DNA from: DASXAI01 sp963728985
GTDB taxonomy: Bacteria; Actinomycetota; Acidimicrobiia; Acidimicrobiales; Ilumatobacteraceae
Assembly (NCBI GenBank): GCA_963728985.1
Contig: CAVSME010000003.1
Span: forward strand, 682,001 to 746,000
Reading direction: 5' to 3'
Length of the DNA: 64,000 nucleotides
Shown in pieces: positions 17,646 through 26,805 of the stretch (its first letter is position 1; each line of letters starts with the position of its first letter). The translations under genes and the position numbers were made by a program. The notes beneath the pieces are model-generated. The model saw nothing but the letters and a program-made list of their open reading frames with translations, was not told the origin of the DNA and ran no database searches.

Positions 17646-18431
17646 TCAGCGGAAGTTGATGAAGCTGTTCGTCGTCCAGATCCGGTCGTTCATGTACTTC
17701 TGAACCGCCTCCATGTACGTGATCGAGTCAGGCGTGTACCACCGGCCCGAGAACCACATGCCGACGCAGCCCCAGATGTCACCGGCGCTGTACTCACGAC
17801 CACGATCGACGGTGTTCAGCCACGGCTCGTTCCCCTCGAAGCAGTTCCGTCGAGCGGCGAACGCCATGTCCACGTTGTAGGAGGTGGACGACTTGGCATC
17901 GCCGGCCCCGTCGTTGAACGCCCAGGCCATGTACGGCTGGCGGACCTGGAGTATGCCGAAGGACTCGCCGTTGTCCCCGACGTTCGTCTGCGTCCAGTAC
18001 GACTCCTTCGCCGCCTGGGCCCGCACGATGTCTTCTTCGATGCCCCACTTGCACGCCGCCCACTGCAGGATCTCGTCCGTCGTGCCGGTGAAACCCCCCG
18101 TCACGCGGGAATACAGGGGCGCCGGCGGGTCGACCGGGGTTCCGTGGCCCGGCGTCTCGTTGTACGTCACGTTCTGAGGGCGAATCTCGCGCGCCGGCCG
18201 GACCCGGGCCGCGCACTCCTCGTCGGAGGGCAGCGTCGAGCCGGGCGGCAGCGTACCGAAGTGCCCGGCCTCGGTCGTCGGGGGTGACGTCATGGTCGGC
18301 GCGGCGACGGCGGCCGAGCTCGTCGTACTCGTCGTAGGCGGGTCCGACAGCGGGATGTGGTTGTCGCCGCCACACGCGCCGACAGCAAGGGTCAGGGCAA
18401 CAACGACGCCCACCACGCGCACACCCGCCAC
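17646..18431 (-). CDS. Lipoprotein with lysozyme/transglycosylase-like domain
   Basis: This 261-residue protein has a signal peptide with lipobox VGAC (Cys20), a Ser/Thr/Pro linker (30-65) and a C-terminal domain with candidate catalytic Glu143 in AQAAKESYW and GESFGILQVR (155-164). The ES followed by G-x-Q arrangement is the core of SLT/goose-type lysozyme folds. The rest (NCFEGNEPWLNTVDRGREY, GDIWGCVGMWFSGRWYTP) is not textbook SLT and is repeated almost verbatim in the protein at 46546-48441. It is predicted to be anchored to the outside of the membrane and to act on peptidoglycan or the exported glycan. The gene ends eight bases from the convergent PIG-L gene. Confidence 0.7.
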   Translation of the reverse strand: MAGVRVVGVVVALTLAVGACGGDNHIPLSDPPTTSTTSSAAVAAPTMTSPPTTEAGHFGTLPPGSTLPSDEECAARVRPAREIRPQNVTYNETPGHGTPVDPPAPLYSRVTGGFTGTTDEILQWAACKWGIEEDIVRAQAAKESYWTQTNVGDNGESFGILQVRQPYMAWAFNDGAGDAKSSTSYNVDMAFAARRNCFEGNEPWLNTVDRGREYSAGDIWGCVGMWFSGRWYTPDSITYMEAVQKYMNDRIWTTNSFINFR

Positions 18432-18488
18432 CTCGACGATGGTACCGCCGCCGGCTACCGGGATGCGGGCGGGTCCGACCCTCGCTCC

Positions 18489-20024
18489 CTACGACAGCAC
18501 GAGGTCGATGTTGCCGATGTAGGGCTGATAGCCACCGTAGAAACCGGTGCCCGAGAACTGCACGCTGTTGGCGCCGTCGTGGAATTCACCGACATCGACC
18601 GGCACGGAGAACGTGTAGCTGCCTGCTCGATCGCCGACCAGCGCGAGCTCGTCGGCCGAGAACCCGATGGAATGAGGGACGCCGTTTATCAGGAAGTTCA
18701 CCCGCCACGATCCATAGTTCGTGTTGGTGATGGGATCGGCCGCCATGTCGAACACGAGGCGGGCGCTGGCGGCGCCGGCCATCGACACCCCGCCGATGGT
18801 CAGCGGGGGCGTCGCACCGCCGGTGGCGCTGTTGGGGAGCCACCAACCCAGGTCCATGCCGCCACCGTCCGGGACCATCGAGTTGTCGACCTGGTACGTC
18901 CGGTCGTTCGGGAGCTGGGGACCGTCGAAGGCGATGTTGTCCCACGGCACGTTCCATGACGGGAGGTTCGCGTACTTCACCGTCGCATGGTTGTGCACGC
19001 CGATGTACACGTACCCCCGGGTGAAGGACAGGTTGATCGGCGCGGAGTACACCTTCCGGAGGCCGCCGAAGTTGACACCGTCGCCAGATGCGTCGCTCGC
19101 CCACATTTCGACATGTGTCTGCGACAACCTGATCTCGACCCGGTTGAGATGACCGGACTGGGCGTCGATCGCGCTGGTGCACCAGGAGTCAAAACCGTTC
19201 TCGTCGTTCACCACCGATTCCTGGTGATGGCTGAAGGTCCGGACGATCGGGAAGGGCGTCCAACCAGACGACCCGGGACACACGGCCTTGAACTGGATCT
19301 CGATGCCCTCACGAGGCGTGGGCCCCCCCGAGTTGTCCGCCAGGTAGGACGGCGCGTTGTAGGGCTCGGAGGTGAACGCCATCATCGGCCAGCCCAGCAG
19401 CCCGTCCTGCACGTAGAGGCTCGTGTCGAAGCGAATCGTCCCCGTCCGGCCAGCGACGTCGAACTGCCGCCCCAGGCGATACGAGTTGTCGCCGTAGTTC
19501 TGCTCCGCGGTCGCCACGAGCGCGTAGGGCGTCTGGATGGCGCTCGAGGCGTCGCAGACGAGGGAGTCGCCCGGCGGCAACGGTGTGGCGTCGGCACCGG
19601 CACGGCAGGAGGGGATCTGCGCGGGCTGCACCAGGTTCGGGTCCTGTCCCAGCTCTGACCGCCATCGCGCCAGGCTGAATGACGCGGGCGAGATGTCCCC
19701 GGTGCGGTTCCCCACCGTGTTGCGGGGCCCGTCGAAGTTCTCGCAGAACGCGGCGGCGCCCAGTCCGCAGCCCGGCGGACCGGGCGGGTAGGTCGGACCG
19801 GTGCCGGGCGGCGACGTCGTCCCGGGATCGACGGGCACGTTCGACTGCACCCGAACGGCCTTCTCCGACGCCGTCACCGGCGTGACGGGCCGGGCCCCGT
19901 CGACCAGTGCCAGGACGCCGTTGCGGGCCAGGAGCGTGGCACCGACGACCGCCGCGACGATCAGGACCGACCATGCCACCCGGCGAGCAGGAGATGCCAC
20001 CGTCCGAGAACGCTTGTCAGCCAT
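18489..20024 (-). CDS. Secreted ConA-like beta-sandwich protein of unknown function
   Basis: This 511-residue protein begins with a basic N-terminus and a membrane helix or uncleaved signal (about 14-35, VAWSVLIVAAVVGATLLA), followed by a Pro/Gly-rich linker. The rest is one large beta-rich domain: AAFCENFDGP, RTGDISPASF, FDVAGRTGTIRFDTSLYV, LNRVEIRLSQTHVEMWASDA, FTRGYVYIGVHNHATV, WDNIAFDGP, and a C-terminal VHDGANSV-type strand ending YIGNIDLVLS. The same blocks occur in the C-terminal half of the lipoprotein at 35892-38516. The pattern suggests a laminin-G/GH16-like sandwich, but no catalytic ExDxE is visible, so carbohydrate binding is more likely than hydrolysis. The ATG at 20024 has GGAGGG five bases upstream. 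Confidence 0.65.
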   Translation of the reverse strand: MADKRSRTVASPARRVAWSVLIVAAVVGATLLARNGVLALVDGARPVTPVTASEKAVRVQSNVPVDPGTTSPPGTGPTYPPGPPGCGLGAAAFCENFDGPRNTVGNRTGDISPASFSLARWRSELGQDPNLVQPAQIPSCRAGADATPLPPGDSLVCDASSAIQTPYALVATAEQNYGDNSYRLGRQFDVAGRTGTIRFDTSLYVQDGLLGWPMMAFTSEPYNAPSYLADNSGGPTPREGIEIQFKAVCPGSSGWTPFPIVRTFSHHQESVVNDENGFDSWCTSAIDAQSGHLNRVEIRLSQTHVEMWASDASGDGVNFGGLRKVYSAPINLSFTRGYVYIGVHNHATVKYANLPSWNVPWDNIAFDGPQLPNDRTYQVDNSMVPDGGGMDLGWWLPNSATGGATPPLTIGGVSMAGAASARLVFDMAADPITNTNYGSWRVNFLINGVPHSIGFSADELALVGDRAGSYTFSVPVDVGEFHDGANSVQFSGTGFYGGYQPYIGNIDLVLS

Positions 20025-20293
20025 TGAGTCCCTCCGGCAACCGATCGAGCCCGCCCGGCCGGGGCCCACGTTATCGCTCGGTCCGGCGGCCGGCCCGCCG
20101 TCGAGGCCCGGTCGCGCGGAGCATGGTTCTGTAGCCACGCGTCGCGACGATCACGGGACAAGCAAGTTGGGCCCTTTGGCACATTGCCTGGCATTTCGCG
20201 CGGTCATATCGTCGGCCAAAGCCAGCGTACGGACGAGCGCGAGCCGAGGGGATTGAGGAAAATGGCGGGACGGCAGCATCGGTGGCGGTCGTG

Positions 20294-21472
20294 ATGTCAC
20301 GTTCCGCGGACGTTTGGGCGCCGCCCGTCGTCGAGACGCCTCCGACCGCGGTCGAGCCCGTCGTCTCGACACGAGCCGCCTCGACCCCCGCCGTCTCGGC
20401 GCCCGCGGCACCGCGCCGACCGGGCCCGATCCCGTCGCTCGACGGGCTCCGGGCCATCGCCGTGCTGATCGTCGTGGTCTCCCACGCCGGCTACGGCGAG
20501 ACCATCCCCGGCGGTCTCGGCGTCACCATCTTCTTCTTCCTGAGCGGCTACCTCATCACGACCCTGATGCTGGACGAGTGGAACGAACGCGGCGGCATCA
20601 ACGTCCCGCACTTCTACGGCCGCCGGGCCTTCCGCCTCCTTCCGTCCCTGATCGTCACGCTGGCGATCGCCTACCTGCTCGTCGCCCTCGGCACGCTCGA
20701 CGGCGGCATCAGCTGGGAGGGCCTCGGCTCGCAGCTCTTCTACTTCGCGAACTACTACACGATCTTCTTCGACCACGGCGGAACCGTTCCCGAGGGAACG
20801 GGTGTCCTCTGGTCGCTCGCCGTCGAGGAGCACTTCTACATCCTCTTCCCGCTGTTCATGTTCGCTGTGCTGCGCTTCGCCAATGCTCGCCGAGTGCTCA
20901 TCGGCGTCTTCGCCACCGTGTGCGCCCTCGCCCTCGTTTGGCGCCTGTACCTCGTGACCCGGCCGGGATTCATCGACTTGCGGACCTACTACGGCTCGGA
21001 CACCCGAGTCGACTCGATCCTGTACGGGGTCTTGCTGGCGCTGTGCCTCAATCCCGCTCGCGTGCCGCTGGAACGGGTCCGAGACAAGATGAACCTGCGC
21101 GACTGGGCGCTGTGCGCAGGCGGCGTGGCACTGCTGTTGGGAACGATCGTGTACCGGCAGCCGGAATTCCGGGAGTCATTCCGGTATTCGCTGCAGGGCA
21201 TCGCCCTCCTGCCCATCTTCTACTACGCGGTGCGATTCCCGACGGCGGGACCGTTCCGGCTTCTGAACCTCCGCTTCCTCGTCCGGATCGGCGTGCTCTC
21301 GTACGGCATCTACCTGATTCACGATGTCGTCCTTTCCGCCCTCCCCACGAGCGTGAACATCCCGAACTGGGGCCGTTTCGGCATCGCCGTGGCGGTGTCC
21401 GTGGCGTTCGCCACGCTGCTCGATCGTTTCCTCGATCCGTACTTCCGCCGCCGACGCGCCGCGCTCCGCTGA
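20294..21472 (+). CDS. Acyltransferase-3 family integral membrane O-acyltransferase
   Basis: A polytopic protein of about 392 residues. After a Ser/Thr/Pro-rich N-terminus comes PSLDGLRAIAVLIVVVSHAG (the conserved LDGLRAxAxxxVxxxH motif, with the catalytic-region His), then FFFLSGYLIT, FYGRRAFRLLPSL and VLWSLAVEEHFYILFPL, all family signatures. About 10 membrane helices follow. OafA-like members add acetyl or other acyl groups to exported polysaccharides. The ATG at 20294 is preferred; GTG codons at 20282 and 20291 are alternatives, and the ribosome site is weak. It is divergent from the secreted protein at 18489-20024. Confidence 0.85.
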   Translation: MSRSADVWAPPVVETPPTAVEPVVSTRAASTPAVSAPAAPRRPGPIPSLDGLRAIAVLIVVVSHAGYGETIPGGLGVTIFFFLSGYLITTLMLDEWNERGGINVPHFYGRRAFRLLPSLIVTLAIAYLLVALGTLDGGISWEGLGSQLFYFANYYTIFFDHGGTVPEGTGVLWSLAVEEHFYILFPLFMFAVLRFANARRVLIGVFATVCALALVWRLYLVTRPGFIDLRTYYGSDTRVDSILYGVLLALCLNPARVPLERVRDKMNLRDWALCAGGVALLLGTIVYRQPEFRESFRYSLQGIALLPIFYYAVRFPTAGPFRLLNLRFLVRIGVLSYGIYLIHDVVLSALPTSVNIPNWGRFGIAVAVSVAFATLLDRFLDPYFRRRRAALR

Positions 21473-21659
21473 GAATCCGGCCCGGCCTCGGGACAGGAGG
21501 CCTACGCCGGGACGTCCTCCGGTCGATAGGTAGCAGTTGTGCCGTCAATCTGGCCACGTCAAGGCCGAAATTGAGTCGACCGCCTCAGGCGATCCGACCC
21601 GGTCTTGTTGTTCACTCTGGCCTGAAACCCGTTCCTCCCCCGATGAAGGACTCCTGCAC

Positions 21660-23036
21660 ATGAACGACCGAGTCGTCATCCTCGGCGCCGGGCCCACGGG
21701 CCTCGGTGCCGCCTACCGTCTGGCTGAGCTCGGCCACACGGAGTGGGATGTCTACGAGCGCGCCGACCACGTCGGTGGACTGGCGTCCAGCTTCCGTGAC
21801 CCGCAGGGCTTCATCTGGGATCACGGCGGTCACGTGATGTTCAGCCATTACTCGTACTTCGACGAGCTCGTCGAGAAGATGCTGCGGGGTGACTACGACC
21901 AGCACCTGCGGGAGGCCTGGGTCTGGATCCACGGTCGGTTCGTGCCGTACCCCTTCCAGAACAACATCCACCGCCTGCCGCCCGATGCCTTCCTCGACTG
22001 CTTCCTCGGCATCGTGGAGGCGCAGAAGACGGCCATGCCCCGCGAGAACTTCGCCCAGTGGATCGCCGCCATCTTCGGGCCCGGCATCGGCCGCCACTTC
22101 ATGGAGCCCTACAACTTCAAGGTGTGGGCCCATCCCCTGGAGATGATGGACACCCGCTGGCAGGGCGACCGGGTGCCGACGGTGGACCTCCGTCGCATCC
22201 TCGACAACCTGCTCGCCGACCGCGACGACGTCAGCTGGGGCCCGAACAACAAGTTCAAGTTCCCGCTGCTCGGCACCGGGATGCTCTACGAGCGGATGGC
22301 CGAGTCCCTCCCGAAGCCGGTGACGCACGGCAAGCAGGCCGTGCGCATCGACGTCAGCGCCAAGGAGGTCACGTTCTCCGACGGCACCACGACGAGCTAC
22401 GACCGGCTCGTGACCACGATGCCGCTCACCGAGCTGGTGAAGTGCTTCGACGACTGCCCCGCGGAGGTGCGGGCCGCCACCGGCGACCTGCATCACACCG
22501 AGGGGCTGTTCGTCGGCATCGGCGTCGCCGAAGAGTGCCCGAGCAGCAAGTGCTGGATGTACTTCCCGGGCTCGGAATCGCCCTTCTACCGGGTGACCTA
22601 CCTGTCGAATTACTCGCCCCAGATGACGCCGGGACCGGGCCACTTCTCCCTGCTGGCCGAAGTGTCCTCGTCGCCGTACAAGCGCGAGGACCCGACCGAC
22701 GTGGTCGAGCGCACGATCCAGGGCATGGTGGCCTCGGAGCTCCTCACGCCGGAGCAGGCTGAGCATAAGATCGTGAGCCGCCAGCTCATGCGGGTGCCTT
22801 ACTCCTACCCCGTGCCCACCATCGGTCGGGACTCGGCGCTGGCCGTGATCCAGCCATGGCTCATGGAGCACGACATCTACTCGCGCGGCCGCTTCGGTGC
22901 CTGGCGCTACGAGATCGGCAACACCGACCACTCGGTGATGATGGGCGTCGAGGTCGCCGACCTGCTGCACGATGGCACGCCCGAGCTCACGTGGGCGCTG
23001 CTGCCCGGCGAAGAGGCCAAGGTCTCCATCTCCTGA
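21660..23036 (+). CDS. FAD-dependent amine-oxidase-like oxidoreductase
   Basis: A 458-residue flavoprotein. It has the ADP-binding motif ILGAGPTGLGAAYRL at the N-terminus, then ERADHVGGLASSF. The body (HGGHVMFSHYSYFDELVE, WVWIHGRFVPYPFQNNIH, FMEPYNFKVWAHPLEMM) resembles the protoporphyrinogen-oxidase-like and UDP-galactopyranose-mutase-like flavoproteins common in capsule loci. It could be a sugar-nucleotide mutase or oxidase, but the substrate is not readable. AAGGA lies nine bases before the ATG. It stands alone between the acyltransferase and a convergent lipoprotein gene. A second flavoprotein of the same broad group is at 58089-59405. Confidence 0.72.
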   Translation: MNDRVVILGAGPTGLGAAYRLAELGHTEWDVYERADHVGGLASSFRDPQGFIWDHGGHVMFSHYSYFDELVEKMLRGDYDQHLREAWVWIHGRFVPYPFQNNIHRLPPDAFLDCFLGIVEAQKTAMPRENFAQWIAAIFGPGIGRHFMEPYNFKVWAHPLEMMDTRWQGDRVPTVDLRRILDNLLADRDDVSWGPNNKFKFPLLGTGMLYERMAESLPKPVTHGKQAVRIDVSAKEVTFSDGTTTSYDRLVTTMPLTELVKCFDDCPAEVRAATGDLHHTEGLFVGIGVAEECPSSKCWMYFPGSESPFYRVTYLSNYSPQMTPGPGHFSLLAEVSSSPYKREDPTDVVERTIQGMVASELLTPEQAEHKIVSRQLMRVPYSYPVPTIGRDSALAVIQPWLMEHDIYSRGRFGAWRYEIGNTDHSVMMGVEVADLLHDGTPELTWALLPGEEAKVSIS

Positions 23037-23053
23037 GACCGGGCACCAGCGGT

Positions 23054-24484
23054 TCAGCCGGTGGTGCTGGTGGTCGACCCGCCGGCGGCCGTGAAGACGA
23101 GCACCCAGTCGTGGGCGCCGGCGGCATTCTTGTCCGGCGTGGTGAACGGCGCCGCGGCCGGGCGCATCGAGCCATCGGTGGGATCGAACCACTGGGCGGT
23201 GGCGCCAGGCTTCAGCTTCGACACGTCGACCTCCAGCGTCCGCTTGGTGGGCACGTACACCACGCCGAGCGCGCCGTCGGCGGTCACCGCCGCGGTGGCG
23301 TAGTCGTTGTCCAGCACATCGCCCTTGGCCGAGTAGTCGCCCTCGCCCTTCACCAGGAAGGTGTGCGACTGGTCGGGCACCAGGTCCTGCCACGGCAGGC
23401 CGCTGAAGAACTTGGCCATGATGCCGAGCTCGGTCACGGCCTTGGTGTCGAAGCGGTCCTTCCAACCCTGCTCGTTCAGGCCCCACGTAAAGGCATTGCC
23501 GTACAGCTGGCCCGTGGCACCGGACAGCATCGTCCAGTACTCCTGGCGCCGGAGCGTCTCGTCAGTGGTCGTGGGCCCCTTGGTGTTGTTCTCGAACTCG
23601 TAGTTCGCCTCCACCATGAAGACCGGCTGGGTGGGGCTCGAGTTGTACGCCTTCAGGACGGTGTCGTAGGTGGGGTAGTAGGTGTAGGCGGACGCCAGGT
23701 CGATGAGGGGCGGCCAGGCGCTGTTGTCGTAGGACGTCGACATGAAGTAGTTCAGCTCGATCGTCTGCAGCTTGGCCGGATCGGCACTGCGGATGCCTTG
23801 CGACAGGGCGATCTCGTAGGGGTCGTACGTCTCCCACTTGTCCTTCTGATAGTCGTTGCCCAGCATCCAGATGATGTTCTTCTCGGCCTGGTACCGGTGG
23901 CCCAGGAACTGGCCGTAGCCCCTGCTCTTGTCGACACCGGCGTTCTTCAGGACGTCGAGGAAGCTGCCCGTCTCGGCCGGGTCGAGCAGCAGCGTGATGC
24001 CATGGCGGGCGGCCAGCTGCACCATGGTGTCCATCCGGGCGAAGTAGTCGGGGTTCGGGGTGGCGAGGTCATCGTTGAGGAACGGCTTGATGCCGTCGTA
24101 GGTGCTGGCGTCGTCGCCACCGCGCGTGTAGGTGCCGCACAACAGGTTGACCCAGGCGGCGTTGAAGCCATGGGCCTGGCGGTCGGCGAAGAAGTAGTCC
24201 ATGTCGTCGGGCGAGAGGTTCGTCGACAGGCACTGGGGCGAATCGCCGACGATCATGTACGGCTTGCCATCCTGGTCGACCAGGTAGCGGTGGTTGGCGC
24301 TCACGGCGACGGGTACCGGCAGCGATGCGGCGGCACCGGCGGCGGCCGTCGAGCTCGTCTGGTCGGGAACGGTCGTGCGCGTCGTCGGGCGGTGGGCCGT
24401 GGATGAGCCGCTGCTGCAGGCCGCCGCGATCACGGCGACGAGCACCACCACGACCACCGCGCTGACACGAGGTCCCGCCCTCAC
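23054..24484 (-). CDS. Lipoprotein with DUF4038/apiosidase-like TIM barrel
   Basis: This protein of about 476 residues begins with a lipoprotein signal (VSAVVVVVLVAVIAAAC) and a Ser/Thr linker. The barrel opens with YLVDQDGKPYMIVGDSPQ and continues MDYFFADRQAHGFNAAWVN, then HGITLLLDPAETGSF and NIIWMLGNDYQ, which follow the DUF4038 (GH140 apiosidase-like) pattern. A C-terminal beta domain (GVVYVPTKRTLEVDVSKL, ATAQWFDPTDG) matches the collagen-binding-like domain usually fused to it. It is predicted to be a surface glycoside hydrolase or glycan-binding lipoprotein. The GTG at 24484 is chosen for its AAGGTGG ribosome site; the frame is open to 24577. Confidence 0.7.
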   Translation of the reverse strand: MRAGPRVSAVVVVVLVAVIAAACSSGSSTAHRPTTRTTVPDQTSSTAAAGAAASLPVPVAVSANHRYLVDQDGKPYMIVGDSPQCLSTNLSPDDMDYFFADRQAHGFNAAWVNLLCGTYTRGGDDASTYDGIKPFLNDDLATPNPDYFARMDTMVQLAARHGITLLLDPAETGSFLDVLKNAGVDKSRGYGQFLGHRYQAEKNIIWMLGNDYQKDKWETYDPYEIALSQGIRSADPAKLQTIELNYFMSTSYDNSAWPPLIDLASAYTYYPTYDTVLKAYNSSPTQPVFMVEANYEFENNTKGPTTTDETLRRQEYWTMLSGATGQLYGNAFTWGLNEQGWKDRFDTKAVTELGIMAKFFSGLPWQDLVPDQSHTFLVKGEGDYSAKGDVLDNDYATAAVTADGALGVVYVPTKRTLEVDVSKLKPGATAQWFDPTDGSMRPAAAPFTTPDKNAAGAHDWVLVFTAAGGSTTSTTG

Positions 24485-24613
24485 CGCCCCACCTTTCGCC
24501 GCCGCACCGCCCCGGCACCGTGCCGGCAACGTCGGCGTGCGTGGGCGCCAGCATAGTCGTCGAACCCCTTTGTTCACCCGGGTCCAGCTCGCCGAGCGGC
24601 CCTATGTCAGGAG

Positions 24614-25627
24614 ATGAGCCAGATGCACGACGGAGCCCTTCACAACGGGGACGAGGTCGAGGTCCGGAGCGCGGCCGAGATCCTTCAGACGCTCGACGAG
24701 CACGGAGCGCTGGACTCGATGCCCTTCATGCCCGAGATGGTGGCCTACTGCGGCAAGCGGTTCACGGTTGACCGCCGGGCCGAGAAGGTGTGCGACACGA
24801 TCGGTAGCACGCTGCAGAGCCGGCGGCTCCCCGACGCCGTGTTCCTCAACGACTTCCGCTGCGATGGTGCCGCCCACGGCGGCTGCCAGGCCGAGTGCCG
24901 CTTCTTCTGGAAGGACGCCTGGCTGCGCCGGGTCTCCCCCGGCGATCCGCCACGCGACACCGACGGCGACGGCGCCGCCGTCCAGGCCCTCCTCGAACGG
25001 GTCCAGGCCAACACCCGCCGGCCGAGCGACGACGGCACGGTGCGCTATCGGTGCCAGGCGACGGAGGTGACCGCCGCCACCACACCGTTGTCGACGTACG
25101 ACCCCCGCCCGTACATCCGGGAGCTGACGTCGAGCAACGTCTCGATCCGCACGTTCGCCCGCGTGATGGGCCGGGCGGCCGTCTGGCAGCCGGCTCACCA
25201 CTTCAAGAAGCTGCCGTGGCCGAAGGGCCCGCACGCCCGCTCACCGAAGGCGGAGCCGCTCGATCTCCAGCCTGGTGAATGGGTGCGGGTGAAGTCGGCC
25301 GAGGAGATCGAGGCGACGCTGACGACGAGCGGGGCCAACCGAGGGCTGCACTTCGACATCGAGATGCTGCCCTTCTGCGGTCAGACGATGCAGGTGGCCA
25401 GCCGCGTGCACCGGATCATCGACGAGCGCAACGGTGAGATGCTCGAGTTCGGCAGCGACTGCATCAAGCTCGAGAACGCGATGTGCTCGGGTGAGCGCAG
25501 CACGGGCCGGTGGTTCTGTGCCCGCCAGATCTACCCGTACTGGCGCGAGTGCTGGCTCGAGCGGGTCGACGCTCCCGCCGGCGCCGAACGCACCGACTCC
25601 GTGGACGCGTCCTACTCCCAGTTGTAG
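24614..25627 (+). CDS. Cys-rich protein with internally duplicated domain, function unknown
   Basis: This 337-residue soluble protein is built from two copies of one domain (about 12-107 and 221-318). Shared positions are G-D/E-x-V-x-V-x-SA-x-EI-x2-TL, then EM-x3-CG (Cys46 and Cys255), then a block with Cys83/91/95 or Cys283/291/302, closing with WL-x-RV. The Cys spacing suggests metal or cluster binding. No signal peptide or membrane helix is seen. I do not recognise a named family. It lies head-to-head with the apiosidase-like lipoprotein and overlaps the convergent glycosyltransferase by 16 bases, so its context is glycan synthesis. Confidence 0.6.
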   Translation: MSQMHDGALHNGDEVEVRSAAEILQTLDEHGALDSMPFMPEMVAYCGKRFTVDRRAEKVCDTIGSTLQSRRLPDAVFLNDFRCDGAAHGGCQAECRFFWKDAWLRRVSPGDPPRDTDGDGAAVQALLERVQANTRRPSDDGTVRYRCQATEVTAATTPLSTYDPRPYIRELTSSNVSIRTFARVMGRAAVWQPAHHFKKLPWPKGPHARSPKAEPLDLQPGEWVRVKSAEEIEATLTTSGANRGLHFDIEMLPFCGQTMQVASRVHRIIDERNGEMLEFGSDCIKLENAMCSGERSTGRWFCARQIYPYWRECWLERVDAPAGAERTDSVDASYSQL

Positions 25628-26545
25628 GTCGCCTCGACCGGTTGCTTACGGGCCCGCAGCCAGAGGAGCTGGACGGCGACCAGCAGATCCTTGGCCAGCT
25701 TGGGCGAGTACCACGCCGTCCACCGCGCCGTGGTCAGCGCGCACCGCAGCCGCTCGCCGATGGCGATCTTCGCCGTGAGCACCACGCGGCAGGAACCCGC
25801 GGAGCTCGAGCCAGTTGGGGAACGAGGCCTTCCCCTTGCGGTCCGGGTTGTACCACGCCATCCGGTCGCGCCAGTTGGCGACGTAATTCTTGGGGTGGTA
25901 CCGCTTGTAGAAGAGCGGCCGGGGGATGGCGTGGAAGCGGCCGCGGATGGCCAAGTCGCACAGGAACACCTTGTCGGCGTCGATGAAGTTGCCCATCGGC
26001 TCGGTCGTGCGCAGGACGTCACCGCGAATGACGCCGTAGATGGCGTCACAGTTGTGGTCTCGGAAGGCGAGTTGGGCGAACCGCTGCGACGGCGTGGCCG
26101 CCGTTCCCCGATCGGACTGGTACTCGCTCACCTCCTTGCCTTCCGGGTCGATGACGACGGTCCCGGGAAAGCAGATGACGACATCCGGTCGGCCCTCGAG
26201 CTCGGCGACGCACTCCTCCAGGAGGGTCGGGGCGATCAGGTCGTCGTGGGCGGCGAAGCGGATGTAGCGGCCCTTCGACAGCTCGACCGTGAGCTGCTGG
26301 TTCCTCGCTCCCCCGATGTTCGTCTCGTTGCGGTGGTAGCGCACACGACTGTCGGCGGCGGCGAAGCGGCGCGAGATCTCCTCGGTGCGATCGGTGGAGG
26401 CGTTGTCGCAGATGATCAGCTCGAAATCACGGTAGGTCTGCGCCAACATTGATTCGATCGCAACCTCGAGGTAGTTCTCGCCGTTGTAGACGGCCAGTCC
26501 GATGCTCACGGTCGGGCTGGGCTCCGTCGCCTGGTTCATTTCCAT
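25612..26545 (-). CDS. GT2-family glycosyltransferase (frameshifted as read)
   Basis: This GT-A enzyme of about 310 residues opens VSIGLAVYNGENYLEVAIES and ELIICDNASTDRTEEI, then GRYIRFAAHDDLIAPTLLEE, where HDD replaces the usual DxD as the metal site (common in the EpsE/GT2 group). One frameshift near 25790 separates FPNWLELRGFLPRG from the C-terminal KIAIGERLRC to YNWE. No membrane helices are seen. The start is uncertain between ATG 26545 and 26539. The last 16 bases overlap the convergent Cys-rich gene. It probably adds a sugar to the lipid-linked repeat unit. Confidence 0.8.
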
Positions 26546-26676
26546 CTGGAAGTGACGTTAGCCAACGAGATCGGCGGATGCGGCGGTGGACGGGGCCGAC
26601 AATCGGCTCTCGACGCTGACCACACTCCGTGTCGGTCTGTGCGTCGGCGGTGGGACGCCGCCGGCTGACGGTTCGT

Positions 26677-26713
26677 TCGACCTAGAGCCGGGAGACGTGC
26701 GGGATCGTACGCT
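26677..26713 (+). promoter_or_regulatory. Conserved upstream element of flippase 1 (with TACGCT -10 candidate)
   Basis: A 20-base block beginning TCGACCTAGAGCC is matched at 17 of 20 positions by 30542-30561. In both places a TANNNT hexamer begins exactly 31 bases after the block start (TACGCT at 26708-26713 here). The 11 bases between block and hexamer are not conserved. The element lies about 95-130 bases before the flippase ATG. I infer a shared promoter with an activator-type site, since no TTGACA-like -35 is present. Confidence 0.45.
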
Positions 26714-26805
26714 GGAAGGGCGATGGGCACCCGGCATCAGGCACGACGGCGGCGTCGATGATGACCACGCAACGTAGGCAACCACCCCAACGCTGAGACG
26801 GACCG

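Noticed and set aside
21612..23486. A 624-codon minus-strand frame
   Set aside because: Antisense of the flavoprotein at 21660-23036, which carries the FAD motif and a good ribosome site.
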